Of a stretch of 21,723 nt of DNA, positions 5,824 to 13,098 are shown one piece after another. The translations under genes and the position numbers were made by a program. Source of the stretch: Peptococcaceae bacterium UBA4997. Lineage in GTDB: Bacteria; Bacillota; Dehalobacteriia; UBA4068; UBA4997. The notes beneath the pieces were generated by a model. That model was not told where the DNA came from, did not search any database, and worked only from the letters and a program-made list of their open reading frames with translations. The DNA lies in assembly GCA_002398485.1 (NCBI GenBank), contig DGYV01000010.1, positions 5,017 to 26,739 of the forward strand. The letters are read 5' to 3'. The first letter of the stretch is position 1. Every line of letters starts with the position of its first letter.

Positions 5824-7476
5824 ATGTTTTCAGCAGGAACAGAAGCCTATATAAAAGCAGACCATGTATTATACAGTAATGCTGTTTTTTCACCGGAGCG
5901 CAGTGCATTGTTTGCGGGAGGTATAGCTGTTAAAGATAATTATATTTTACAGGCAGGCACTAAAGAGGAAATTGCTTGTTATATTGATGATAATACCAAA
6001 ATAACAGAGCTTGGTGATAAGCTTTTAATGCCGGGTTTCCATGATTGCCACGTTCATTTTATGATGGGTGGCTTGCACATAAACAATGTAGATTTAAGTG
6101 ATTGCAAATCCGCTGAAGAATGTGCAAAAAAAACCTATGATTTTTACCTGGCCCATCCCGGAAATTATAAAGAAGGCGAGTGGGTTCTGGGTTTCAGTTG
6201 GTATAATTTTTTCTGGGAAGATCAAAACTTCCCTAAAAAGGAACAACTGGATAAATATTTCCCTGATATGCCTGTATTTTTACTGAATGCCGATGCTCAT
6301 GCCGCCTGGACTAACAGCAAGGGCTTAGAAATAGTGGGTATAACGAAGGATACCGAAAATCCACCTTTCGGTACAATTCATAAGGACGAAAATGGCGAGC
6401 CTACAGGTTATATAGATGAAGGCGCTATGGTTTTGTTTACCAAATATGCCTATAGCTTTGGTTTGGAGACCCAAATTAAGCTTATTGCCGATATGATGGG
6501 TGATTTTGCTAAAAACGGTGTAACTTCCTGTAATGATATGCTGCCGTTTTTCGGAGTTAATTTAGGCAGCTTGGAAGGCTTGGAGCGTTTGGAGGAGCAG
6601 GGCAAATTGACAATGCGTGTTAACTTTGCCAACGATCTTTATGATGATTTTGCTTTTACCAAGGAATTGCGTAAAAAATATAAAGGAGGTAAAATTAATC
6701 ACTTTGGTTTGAAACAATTTGCTGACGGCATTATTGTTACTCATACCACTAACTTGGTAGAGCCTTATAATGATGAACCTGAAACACCTCCTATGATGGT
6801 ATGTGATTTGGGTTTGCTGGAGGAAGCTTTTATCAAAGCGGATAGCCTTGATATTCCCGTGCACCTGCATGCTGTAGGTGATGGCTCTATTCGCTGCATT
6901 TTGGATATTGCGGCCAAGGCCAGAGCTCTAAATGGTACTAAGGATATACGTCATTCTATTGAACACCTTGATTTAACACACCCCGATGACTTTAAAAGAC
7001 TAGCAGAGCTTGGCATTGTTGCATCCATGCAGCCGCCGCATATGGCTCTTACCGATACTTACGAAGAATGCCCTTACCCCTTTGTAGTTGGTAAAGATAG
7101 AGAACGCTATCTTTGGGCCATGAAATCCATGCTCAACCATAATGTGCATTTGGCTTTGGGTACGGATCATCCCGTTGTAACTATCAATCCTTTTATAGGT
7201 ATTTACCGTGCGGTTACGCGTTTATATAATGATGGTAAACCCGAAGGTGGTTGGAATCCGCAGGAAAAATTGACAATGTGGGAAACTCTTGCCTCTTATA
7301 CCTTAGGTTCTGCTTATATGGCGCACCGTGATCATGAGCTTGGCAGTTTAGAAGCCGGCAAATTAGCTGATATTATTGCTGTGGACCGTAATCTTTTTAC
7401 CTTAGAGCCGAGGGCTATCATGGATGCGGAGGTAGTTCTCACCATGGTAGACGGAAAAATAGTCTATCAGAAATAA
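5824..7476 (+). CDS. YtcJ-type amidohydrolase (amidohydrolase family 3)
   Basis: A 550-residue metal-dependent hydrolase of the YtcJ / N-substituted formamide deformylase branch, probably cytoplasmic because no signal peptide is seen. The N-terminal beta-sandwich leads to MPGFHDCHVHF with the metal ligands H76 and H78. Further sites are LKQFADG with K297, VHLHAVGD (H347, H349), RHSIEHLDLTH (H377, H381) and LGTDHPVV with D448, followed by a C-terminal strand region (ELGSLEAGKLADIIAVD) that closes the sandwich. The length fits the family. The substrate cannot be told from sequence. ATG 5824 follows GGAGAGG by 9 bases. The gene stands alone between its own promoter and a hairpin, divergent from the MerR gene that probably controls it. 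Confidence 0.88.
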   Translation: MFSAGTEAYIKADHVLYSNAVFSPERSALFAGGIAVKDNYILQAGTKEEIACYIDDNTKITELGDKLLMPGFHDCHVHFMMGGLHINNVDLSDCKSAEECAKKTYDFYLAHPGNYKEGEWVLGFSWYNFFWEDQNFPKKEQLDKYFPDMPVFLLNADAHAAWTNSKGLEIVGITKDTENPPFGTIHKDENGEPTGYIDEGAMVLFTKYAYSFGLETQIKLIADMMGDFAKNGVTSCNDMLPFFGVNLGSLEGLERLEEQGKLTMRVNFANDLYDDFAFTKELRKKYKGGKINHFGLKQFADGIIVTHTTNLVEPYNDEPETPPMMVCDLGLLEEAFIKADSLDIPVHLHAVGDGSIRCILDIAAKARALNGTKDIRHSIEHLDLTHPDDFKRLAELGIVASMQPPHMALTDTYEECPYPFVVGKDRERYLWAMKSMLNHNVHLALGTDHPVVTINPFIGIYRAVTRLYNDGKPEGGWNPQEKLTMWETLASYTLGSAYMAHRDHELGSLEAGKLADIIAVDRNLFTLEPRAIMDAEVVLTMVDGKIVYQK

Positions 7477-7502
7477 TAAAAAATCCATTTTTAACAACTT
7501 TG

Positions 7503-7534
7503 CACTTAAAGCCGCCTTTGGGCGGCTTTAAGTG
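7503..7534 (+). terminator. Strong hairpin after the amidohydrolase gene
   Basis: CACTTAAAGCCGCC and GGCGGCTTTAAGTG form a perfect 14-bp stem around a TTTG loop, 26 bases after the stop codon. The downstream tract (TATAAAG) is poor in T, so it may protect the 3' end as well as, or instead of, terminating. Confidence 0.7.
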
Positions 7535-7880
7535 TATAAAGCGTAACTCAAGAATTTGAATTATAATTGTTGATATTATAATATTATTCTATTGAAAAGG
7601 CTTTGCTTATGCTTGTTTTTTCATTATTATAATATATATTATGATTATTAAATTAAATTATTAAACCTTCAAATCAAACAAACAGAAGAGGCGAAAGAAG
7701 ATGCCTTACAGGTAAGCTTTAAGGCCATTATATTTAATAAATTATTTTCATAATGATTATTTAAAAAGAGTACCTGGAAAAAAATTGGAATATAGCATAT
7801 AATGATAAAAGAATAAACATACAAAATTTTGTATTCATTATTTGAGTATAAAATTTTTTTGTAAAAAGGGGCCATTTTAT
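7535..7880. other. AT-rich intergenic region with no clear gene
   Basis: Very AT-rich spacer between the amidohydrolase hairpin and the SurA-N-like gene. It holds several TATAAT-like boxes, one of which is listed separately as a promoter. An in-frame run without a start codon (about 7652-7766) reads ...KQTEEAKEDALQVSFKAIIF and looks slightly coding-like, perhaps a remnant. A minus-strand frame across the region translates to low-complexity Ile/Tyr/Phe-rich sequence and I do not take it as a gene. Confidence 0.5.
7775..7803 (+). promoter_or_regulatory. Candidate promoter of the SurA-N-like gene
   Basis: TGGAAA (7775-7780), 17 bases, then a perfect TATAAT (7798-7803). It would give a 5' untranslated stretch of about 70 bases. 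The -35 box is weak and the area AT-rich. Confidence 0.4.
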
Positions 7881-8687
7881 ATGCAAACTAATAGGAATAG
7901 AAGCAAACTTTTAGCAGGAATCATTATATTTGCTGTAATATTGCTTGGTATTATAATATTTTTGGTTTGTGAACATAAGGAACAAGAGCGTATTGCGGAA
8001 ATAGAGGCTCAAAAAGAACTTGCAATAAAAAAAGAAATTGATTCTATTCAAGAAAAATATTTTCTACCCGTTTTTCAGCTCTTTAACGGAGATTTAACTG
8101 ATGATGTGGTTGTGGTGGCTACAGTGAATTTTTGGCCTATTACCAAAAATGAAATCGATTATCGTAAGAAAATGAGGGAAATCTTTGGAACTTATGCGGA
8201 TGAAAACTTTATTTTTAACTATTTGGTAGAGGAAAAAGTTATGCTTTCCCAGGCACAAGCTCTTGGGCTTTTACCTACCAAAGATAAGGTAAATAATGAG
8301 CTTAATGATTTAAAGCAAGAAATAATGAAAGAGCAGGAGTACCGTAAGCTAATCAATTCAATTATTGAACAGTGGGGCATAAGTGAAGATGATTATTGGC
8401 AAATATGTGAAGCTTATAATCAATATAGGCTTATTGTCGCAAATAATTTGTCAAATGTAATAGAAGATGAATGGTGGAATGATGAAGACTTTGATTATAC
8501 TTATTTAGGTACTGATGCATATTATTGGCTAAAGAAGCTGGAATATAAAAAAAGTGCTACTATAGAAATATTGGATGATAGTAAACGATATACACCGATT
8601 ATGGATAAACTATTTAGCTATAGAAATTCTTATAAATATGGTATAACTGAGGACGAATTAATGAAAGAATTAACTAAAGTAAATTAA
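7881..8687 (+). CDS. Membrane-anchored protein with SurA-N-like chaperone domain and no isomerase domain
   Basis: A 268-residue protein with a short basic N-terminus, one membrane segment at about residues 9-29 (KLLAGIIIFAVILLGIIIF) and an extracellular remainder. After a charged helix, residues about 76-150 (VVVATVNFWPITKNEIDYRK...FNYLVEEKVMLSQAQALGLLPTKDKV) fit the SurA/PrsA N-terminal pattern VAxVNGxPIT...LIxxxLLxxxAxxxGI. The usual VNG is VNF here. The tail (WGISEDDYWQICEAYNQYRL...) continues that fold, and no parvulin domain follows. A folding or adaptor role at the outer membrane face is inference. ATG 7881 is chosen because AAAAAGGGG lies upstream; an in-frame TTG at 7842 lacks a binding site. 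It appears monocistronic. Confidence 0.65.
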   Translation: MQTNRNRSKLLAGIIIFAVILLGIIIFLVCEHKEQERIAEIEAQKELAIKKEIDSIQEKYFLPVFQLFNGDLTDDVVVVATVNFWPITKNEIDYRKKMREIFGTYADENFIFNYLVEEKVMLSQAQALGLLPTKDKVNNELNDLKQEIMKEQEYRKLINSIIEQWGISEDDYWQICEAYNQYRLIVANNLSNVIEDEWWNDEDFDYTYLGTDAYYWLKKLEYKKSATIEILDDSKRYTPIMDKLFSYRNSYKYGITEDELMKELTKVN

Positions 8688-8743
8688 ATGCAGTAAATAA
8701 ATTAAAAATTATGTTTGAAAAACAAAATCAGAACTAAGAATAC

Positions 8744-8765
8744 AAAAAGCAAAGGAACGCTTTTT
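8744..8765 (+). terminator. Weak possible terminator after the SurA-N-like gene
   Basis: AAAAAGC pairs with GCTTTTT across an 8-base loop, followed by CGCTTC. The stem has only two GC pairs, so termination is uncertain. Confidence 0.3.
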
Positions 8766-8882
8766 CGCTTCACAATATCTTGGGGATATGTTAAAATAAA
8801 AATAATTTAATATCAATGCTGGTTTTTTAATGTAACTAAACTTTAAAATAGTGGCATTAAGAAGAAAGAAGGCAAAGCTTAA

Positions 8883-9404
8883 ATGCAGGGTAAAGTTGTA
8901 AGCAAGCAAAATAATTCCAGGATGTGTATTGTTTGCGGGATTGAAAATCAATTAGGCATGGATGCTCGTTTTTATAATTTGGAAAATAATGAAGTTGTTG
9001 CTGTTTTTACTCCTAAGGAGGAACACCAAAGCTATCCGGGCAGGATGCATGGTGGTTTATCGGCAGCTATTTTGGATGAAACGATCGGAAGAGGTTTAAA
9101 AAACCTTGAACCGGGCAACTGGGCGGTAACTATAGAGCTTACCACAAAGTACAGAAAGCCTGTTCCCTTAGGTGTGGAATTAAAAGCAGTTGGCCGTATC
9201 ACAAATATCAAGCACAGGCTGGTTGAAGGAACAGGTGAAATCTATTTACCTAACGGAGAGGTTGCAGTTACGGCTGAGGCCAAATATATCAAGATGTCCG
9301 CCCAAAAAATCACGGATTGTGATTTTGCAGCTGATGAGTGGATGCTCCTAGAGAATGAAAACGATCCTCAAACCATTGAAATCCCTGAATGCAGCGAGGC
9401 TTAG
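8883..9404 (+). CDS. PaaI-type hotdog-fold thioesterase
   Basis: A 173-residue single hotdog-domain protein likely to hydrolyse acyl-CoA thioesters in the cytoplasm; the substrate is unknown. The key stretch is MHGGLSAAILDET (55-67), the HGG...D/E pattern of the PaaI/YbgC-like family, on the central helix. The strand WAVTIELTTKYRKPVPLG is also typical. The N-terminus carries C15-x2-C18-G...N-x2-G, common in the subgroup annotated as PaaI family thioesterase. A tail of about 30 residues (DCDFAADEW...) extends past the fold. ATG 8883 follows AAGAAGG. The alpha/beta hydrolase gene starts 16 bp downstream, so the two are probably one transcript. Confidence 0.85.
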   Translation: MQGKVVSKQNNSRMCIVCGIENQLGMDARFYNLENNEVVAVFTPKEEHQSYPGRMHGGLSAAILDETIGRGLKNLEPGNWAVTIELTTKYRKPVPLGVELKAVGRITNIKHRLVEGTGEIYLPNGEVAVTAEAKYIKMSAQKITDCDFAADEWMLLENENDPQTIEIPECSEA

Positions 9405-9420
9405 CATAGGAGTACTTTTT

Positions 9421-10344
9421 ATGAAAAAAACAGAAGCTTCTTTTTTAAGCACCAATGGAACAGATGAAATAACCTATTACATTTACTCTACAGAAAACCC
9501 CAAAGCTATTTTGCAAATTTCTCACGGTATGTGTGAATATATAAACCGTTATGAACCATTTGCAGCTTTTTTGAATGCTAATGGCATTATTATGTGTGGC
9601 AATGACCATTTAGGACATGGTGAAAGTGCCAGGCTCAAGGGTTCCTTGGGTTATTTTGCTAATGAAAACGGTTGGCGTTATTTGGCGGAGGATCTGCGCA
9701 AAACCAAGGAGCTTACGGAAGCGGCATATCCTGATTTACCTTATTTTTTGCTGGGTTATTCTATGGGTTCTTTTGTAGCTCGTGATTATTTAACAAAATA
9801 TGGCACAGGCCTTGCGGGAGCCATTATTTCCGGAACCAGCGGCGGCGAAAAGCTTGCCGACATCGGTTTGTTGATGGCGCGTAGAATAAAAAACTCCCAT
9901 GGCGAAAAGTACCGCAGTAAATTTTTAAGTGGTCTTGCTTTCAAGGGCTATACCAAAAAATATGATGATGTCCAAAGCGGTTACGACTGGCTTTCTAAGG
10001 ATAGGAACATAATCAATGATTATGCTAAAAACCCATTGTGCAACTTTACTTTTACCACAAGTGGTTTTATAGATCTATTTACACTCCTTAAACACGTTTC
10101 AACTTTGGAATGGGCGCATAAGGTGCCAAAAGCACTGCCTGTTTATATGATAAGCGGAGCAATGGATCCAGTGGGTGCTTATGGTAAAGGTGTGGGGAAG
10201 GTTTATGAACGTCTTAAAAAAGCGGGAGTGAAGGACTTGGAATTAAAGCTTTATAAAGATGGCCGCCATGAAATGCTCAATGAACTTAATAAGGAAGATG
10301 TTTATAAGGATATATTGTTGTGGCTGGAAAAACACCTCATCTAA
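9421..10344 (+). CDS. Alpha/beta hydrolase, lysophospholipase/monoacylglycerol lipase-like (Hydrolase_4)
   Basis: A 307-residue serine hydrolase. ISHGMCEY (33-40) supplies the oxyanion-hole region, GYSMGS (112-117) holds the nucleophile S114, D249 lies in SGAMDPVG and H283 in DGRHEML, giving a complete triad in the usual order. NDHLGHGES is characteristic of the PldB/S33-like Hydrolase_4 group. A helical lid lies between about 145 and 225. There is no signal peptide, so it is cytoplasmic. ATG 9421 is preferred to an upstream in-frame start at 9355 that would overlap the thioesterase gene, because TAGGAGT lies about 8 bases before it. Pairing with a thioesterase suggests lipid or acyl-ester turnover, which is inference. 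Confidence 0.85.
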   Translation: MKKTEASFLSTNGTDEITYYIYSTENPKAILQISHGMCEYINRYEPFAAFLNANGIIMCGNDHLGHGESARLKGSLGYFANENGWRYLAEDLRKTKELTEAAYPDLPYFLLGYSMGSFVARDYLTKYGTGLAGAIISGTSGGEKLADIGLLMARRIKNSHGEKYRSKFLSGLAFKGYTKKYDDVQSGYDWLSKDRNIINDYAKNPLCNFTFTTSGFIDLFTLLKHVSTLEWAHKVPKALPVYMISGAMDPVGAYGKGVGKVYERLKKAGVKDLELKLYKDGRHEMLNELNKEDVYKDILLWLEKHLI

Positions 10345-10386
10345 AACAGAAAATACAAAAACTAAAAGATTTTGAATTAATAATGG

Positions 10387-10416
10387 TTGTTTGTAGGTGG
10401 CGTTTTGTGGTAGAAT
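10387..10416 (+). promoter_or_regulatory. Candidate promoter of efp
   Basis: TTGTTT (10387-10392), an 18-base spacer and TAGAAT (10411-10416), giving a leader of about 50 bases before the efp start. The 129-bp gap after the hydrolase gene is otherwise featureless and shows no terminator hairpin. Confidence 0.45.
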
Positions 10417-10473
10417 ATAGTGTAAAGCATCAATTTATAAATAAATCTAATGTTAATCAGGAGGTATTTCATA

Positions 10474-11031
10474 GTGATTTCCAGTAATGATTTTAGAAAT
10501 GGTGTTTCCATAGAATTGGATGGCGTTGCTTATCTGGTTGTTGATTTTCAGCACGTTAAACCGGGTAAGGGAGCGGCCTTTGTGCGTACCAAATTAAAAA
10601 ACGTTAAAACAGGTGGTGTGGTAGAGCGCACCTTTGACGCAGGCGAAAAAGTGCCTAAAGCACATTTGACCCGCAGGGAAATGGAATACCTTTATAACGA
10701 TGGTGAAGGCTATATCTTTATGGATATTGAAACATTTGATCAAATAAGCATCAATGAAGAACAATTGGGCAGTGAGATTAAATATCTTAAAGAAAACATG
10801 CACGTTATGGTATTATTCTTCCAGGGCAATATCATCGGGGTTGATTTCCCCGGCCAGGTAGAACTTAAGGTAGTGGAAACAGAACCGGGTATCAAAGGTG
10901 ATACAGCTTCAGGCGGCAATAAGCCTGCTACTTTGGAAACGGGCGCAGTTGTGCGTGTACCTTTTTTTGTTAATGAAGACGATGTTATTCGCGTAAACAT
11001 TAAAACAGGCGAATATATTGAAAGAGTGTAG
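10474..11031 (+). CDS. efp: Elongation factor P
   Basis: EF-P binds the ribosome between the P and E sites and relieves stalling at polyproline stretches. With the GTG start at 10474 the protein is 185 residues, exactly the usual length, and begins [17 protein letters not shown]. The KOW-like N-terminal domain has the conserved loop [16 protein letters not shown] with the tip lysine K32, the residue modified in many bacteria. Two OB domains follow, ending [27 protein letters not shown] at 10459-10465 sits 8 bases before the GTG; an in-frame ATG at 10450 is upstream of that site and would add non-family residues. Its place before the CD1247-type gene and spoIIIA is a common order in this phylum. 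Confidence 0.97.
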   Translation: MISSNDFRNGVSIELDGVAYLVVDFQHVKPGKGAAFVRTKLKNVKTGGVVERTFDAGEKVPKAHLTRREMEYLYNDGEGYIFMDIETFDQISINEEQLGSEIKYLKENMHVMVLFFQGNIIGVDFPGQVELKVVETEPGIKGDTASGGNKPATLETGAVVRVPFFVNEDDVIRVNIKTGEYIERV

Positions 11032-11050
11032 TTTTACAAGAGGATGATTT

Positions 11051-11115
11051 GCCAATAGTATAATTTGGCGAAGTTTTTCAAACTCTATCATGGTAAATAA
11101 AAAAAGTTTTTCAAA
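11051..11115 (+). promoter_or_regulatory. Candidate regulatory region before the CD1247-type gene
   Basis: A perfect TATAAT (11059-11064) lies inside the dyad GCCAA-N9-TTGGC (11051-11069), and the 12-base direct repeat AAGTTTTTCAAA occurs at 11071-11082 and 11104-11115. The arrangement suggests a regulated promoter between efp and the next gene, but no good -35 box is visible. Confidence 0.35.
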
Positions 11116-11135
11116 TTTGAAGGGAGGTTTCGCAA

Positions 11136-11612
11136 ATGAGTGAATTGAAAGAAAAGGTGGCTTATCTACAGGGTCTTGCCAAAGGTATGGAATTGAAGGA
11201 AAGTTCTAAAGAAGGTAAGCTTATTAAAGAACTGCTGGATGTTCTGGGTGATGTAGTAGACGAAATAAATGAATTGGCTGGAGAGCAGGATGAGCTTATC
11301 GATTATGTTGAGGAAATGGATGACGATTTAGCAGCCTTGGAAGATGATTTTTATGAAGAAGACGAATATGATGATGAGGAGGGCTGCTGCTGCTGCGATG
11401 ATGACGATGACTACTGCGAGTGTGATGATGACTATGTAGAAGTTACTTGTCCTCAATGTAAAGAAGTAGTTTGCTTCGATAAGGATATTCTGGATTCCGA
11501 GGATTTGATCGAAGTTGTTTGCCCCGTTTGCGATGCCGTAGTATTTGTAAATAACGGTGAAGGTGTTCCTGCCGGCGAAGCAGAAGAGGCTGAAGAAACA
11601 GATAAAGAATAA
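11136..11612 (+). CDS. CD1247 N-terminal-domain protein with Cys/Asp-rich linker and zinc ribbon
   Basis: A 158-residue acidic protein of unknown function. Residues 1-75 are a helical, coiled-coil-like domain (MSELKEKVAYLQGLAKGMEL...) typical of proteins annotated as CD1247 N-terminal domain-containing. Residues 72-100 are an extreme Asp/Glu/Cys stretch with four consecutive cysteines (84-87) and C94-x-C96. Residues 103-140 form a zinc ribbon from two similar halves, VEVTCPQCKEVVCF and IEVVCPVCDAVVFV (C105-x2-C108, C129-x2-C132). A Glu-rich tail follows. The ATG follows GGGAGGT. It lies downstream of efp, is closed by a strong terminator and precedes spoIIIAA. A metal-binding or sensing role is inference from the residues. 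Confidence 0.75.
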   Translation: MSELKEKVAYLQGLAKGMELKESSKEGKLIKELLDVLGDVVDEINELAGEQDELIDYVEEMDDDLAALEDDFYEEDEYDDEEGCCCCDDDDDYCECDDDYVEVTCPQCKEVVCFDKDILDSEDLIEVVCPVCDAVVFVNNGEGVPAGEAEEAEETDKE

Positions 11613-11678
11613 CTGAACCAAAAGGGAAAAAGAATCAAAATTTTGTATAAATAAGTTGTACAAATAAGTAAAAAAACT

Positions 11679-11720
11679 AACAGCCTTGCAGGCCATATGG
11701 CTTTGCAAGGCTGTTTTTTA
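11679..11720 (+). terminator. Strong intrinsic terminator after the CD1247-type gene
   Basis: AACAGCCTTGCA (11679-11690) pairs perfectly with TGCAAGGCTGTT (11704-11715), followed by TTTTTTATTTTT. The loop includes the self-complementary GGCCATATGG. Confidence 0.92.
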
Positions 11721-11788
11721 TTTTTAAAATTTTATTATCAAACAGGCTAACCTATAAGCCCAACTTATTTGGTGTTGTAATTGTTTCT

Positions 11789-11820
11789 GTTATTCTGAGC
11801 ATAAGCAAAGAACCTTTAAC
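11789..11820 (+). repeat. Possible decayed copy of a dispersed bacterial repeat
   Basis: TGTTATTCTGAGCATAAGC followed by AAAGAACCTTT resembles, from memory, the TGTCATTCTGAGCGAAGCGA-type interspersed sequence present in many bacterial genomes. Only one copy is in this window and it differs at several positions, so the assignment is tentative. Confidence 0.3.
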
Positions 11821-11902
11821 ATCCTTCACTTACGTTTAGAAAGAAATTTTTTCTAAAGCGTTAAAAAATCTATAAATAAATACATGTGATATATTTTATT
11901 AA

Positions 11903-11952
11903 CTTGCCTTGTCCTTTTCTCTTCTGGTAAAGAGGCAAGGGGGATAGGACAA
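11903..11952. other. Possible pseudoknot-forming element
   Basis: CTTGCCT (11903-11909) pairs with AGGCAAG (11933-11939). TTGTCC (11909-11914), inside that loop, pairs with GGACAA (11947-11952) outside it, which is H-type pseudoknot topology sharing one base. A small inner hairpin CTCTT/AAGAG (11919-11934) competes at its end. It could be a small RNA or leader element on either strand; no promoter of its own is evident. Confidence 0.35.
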
Positions 11953-12055
11953 AATTTTTTATAAATTAAGGTTTTTGCTGTTATTCATTGTTTACAAGTA
12001 TAAAAAAATAGATTTATTGTCTGTATTTAACAAACTCCTCAAGCCGCTTTTTGTG

Positions 12056-12084
12056 TTCTATTGGAGTTCTTGCAGGCATATTTA
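12056..12084 (+). promoter_or_regulatory. Possible sigmaE-type promoter of spoIIIA
   Basis: TTCTATT (12056-12062), a 14-base spacer and CATATTTA (12077-12084). Spacing fits mother-cell sigmaE promoters (about -35 KMATATT, -10 CATACAMT), but the -10 matches only in its CATA part. spoIIIA is sigmaE-controlled in Bacillus subtilis, which is the main reason to consider it. Confidence 0.35.
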
Positions 12085-12105
12085 TACTAAAAAAGGGGGG
12101 ACAAG

Positions 12106-13098
12106 ATGGCACAGCATACATCTGGAACAGAAAAATTAAGCGGGCAGATCATGCCCTATATGATAACTGAACTGCGTGGACCCATGAGCCATTTAACGCC
12201 CTTGAACTGGCAAAGCTTGGAAGAAATACGCTTTAGGGTTAACCAACCTTGTGCCGTGCGTTTGAATGAAGGCAGCTTTTGGTTGGGGGCAAATGGTATT
12301 ACGCGCAATAAACAAGCAGGCTTGATCATAAGTCCAAATATGCTTTCCCGTTTGGTGAGCCTGTTTAGCCAAAGCTCACTTTATGCTTTGGAAGATGAAT
12401 TACGTCAGGGTTATATAACTTTAGCGGGCGGCCATCGTTTAGGGCTGGTTGGGCAAGGGGTAATGGTGGGCGGCAGCCTTAAAACCGTAAAAAATATTTC
12501 CGGCCTTAATTTACGCCTAGCCAGAGCGGTGGAGGGTGCGGCCGATTTTCTGATTCCTTATTTAGTTTTAGCAGATGCCTCACCTGCACAAACCCTGCTT
12601 ATATCACCCCCAGGGGGCGGTAAAACCACAGTTTTAAGGGATATAGTGCGAAAATTATCTAATGCGGAGCCGCCTTTTCTAAAAGGTTATGATGTTGGCT
12701 TGGCCGATGAGCGTTCGGAAATAAGTGGGGCGGTAAACGGCTTACCGCAACTTGATGTAGGCGGCCGTACCGATACCTTTTGTGGCTGTAAAAAATCAGA
12801 AAGTATGATGCTTCTGATCCGTTCCATGTCGCCGCAGGTACTGGCTACGGATGAAATAGGCAGGGCAGAGGATGTTTATGCGCTTCAAGAGGCTTTGAAT
12901 ACGGGCATAAAAGTAATTGCCACCGCTCACGGTGCAGGTTTGGCGGAGCTTTTAGCTCGCCCTGTGCTGGGTGAGCTTATAGAAAAGGGTTTTTTTCAAA
13001 GGCTGATAATTTTCAAGCGTATCGGTGGCAAAAGTGTATTAACAGCAGTGTACGATGAAAAATGCCGTAATATCATGGAGGCGAAAGCTAATGCTTAA
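12106..13098 (+). CDS. spoIIIAA: Stage III sporulation protein AA (secretion-type ATPase)
   Basis: SpoIIIAA is the mother-cell ATPase of the SpoIIIA-SpoIIQ channel that links mother cell and forespore and resembles type II/IV secretion ATPases. The 330-residue protein has Walker A SPPGGGKTT (167-175; GGGKT in place of the more common GCGKT), Walker B VLATDEIG (245-252), and the typical LRQGYITLAGGHRLGLVG (99-116) and IATAHG (271-276). The ATG follows a GGGGGG ribosome binding site. It is the first gene of an eight-gene operon and overlaps spoIIIAB by 8 bases. Confidence 0.96.
   Translation: MAQHTSGTEKLSGQIMPYMITELRGPMSHLTPLNWQSLEEIRFRVNQPCAVRLNEGSFWLGANGITRNKQAGLIISPNMLSRLVSLFSQSSLYALEDELRQGYITLAGGHRLGLVGQGVMVGGSLKTVKNISGLNLRLARAVEGAADFLIPYLVLADASPAQTLLISPPGGGKTTVLRDIVRKLSNAEPPFLKGYDVGLADERSEISGAVNGLPQLDVGGRTDTFCGCKKSESMMLLIRSMSPQVLATDEIGRAEDVYALQEALNTGIKVIATAHGAGLAELLARPVLGELIEKGFFQRLIIFKRIGGKSVLTAVYDEKCRNIMEAKANA

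Larger units (their letters stand above)
11721..12105. other. Intergenic region before spoIIIA without a clear gene
   Basis: 385 bp with no substantial open frame. It contains a possible decayed dispersed repeat (11789-11820), a compact structured element (11903-11952), a very short minus-strand frame (12014-12079, 21 codons, coding-like composition, no ribosome binding site) and a possible sigmaE promoter (12056-12084). The rest is AT-rich with no visible signal. Confidence 0.6.

Noticed and set aside
7669..7875. Minus-strand 68-codon frame between the amidohydrolase and SurA-N-like genes
   Set aside because: Low-complexity Ile/Tyr/Phe composition of AT-rich DNA, no ribosome binding site, overlaps a plausible plus-strand promoter.
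8709..8951. Minus-strand 80-codon frame before the thioesterase gene
   Set aside because: It overlaps the start of the well-supported thioesterase gene and has no recognisable domain or ribosome binding site.
11328..11708. Minus-strand 126-codon frame opposite the CD1247-type gene
   Set aside because: Its Ile/Val/Ala-rich sequence is the antisense image of the Asp/Glu/Cys codons and it runs through the terminator.
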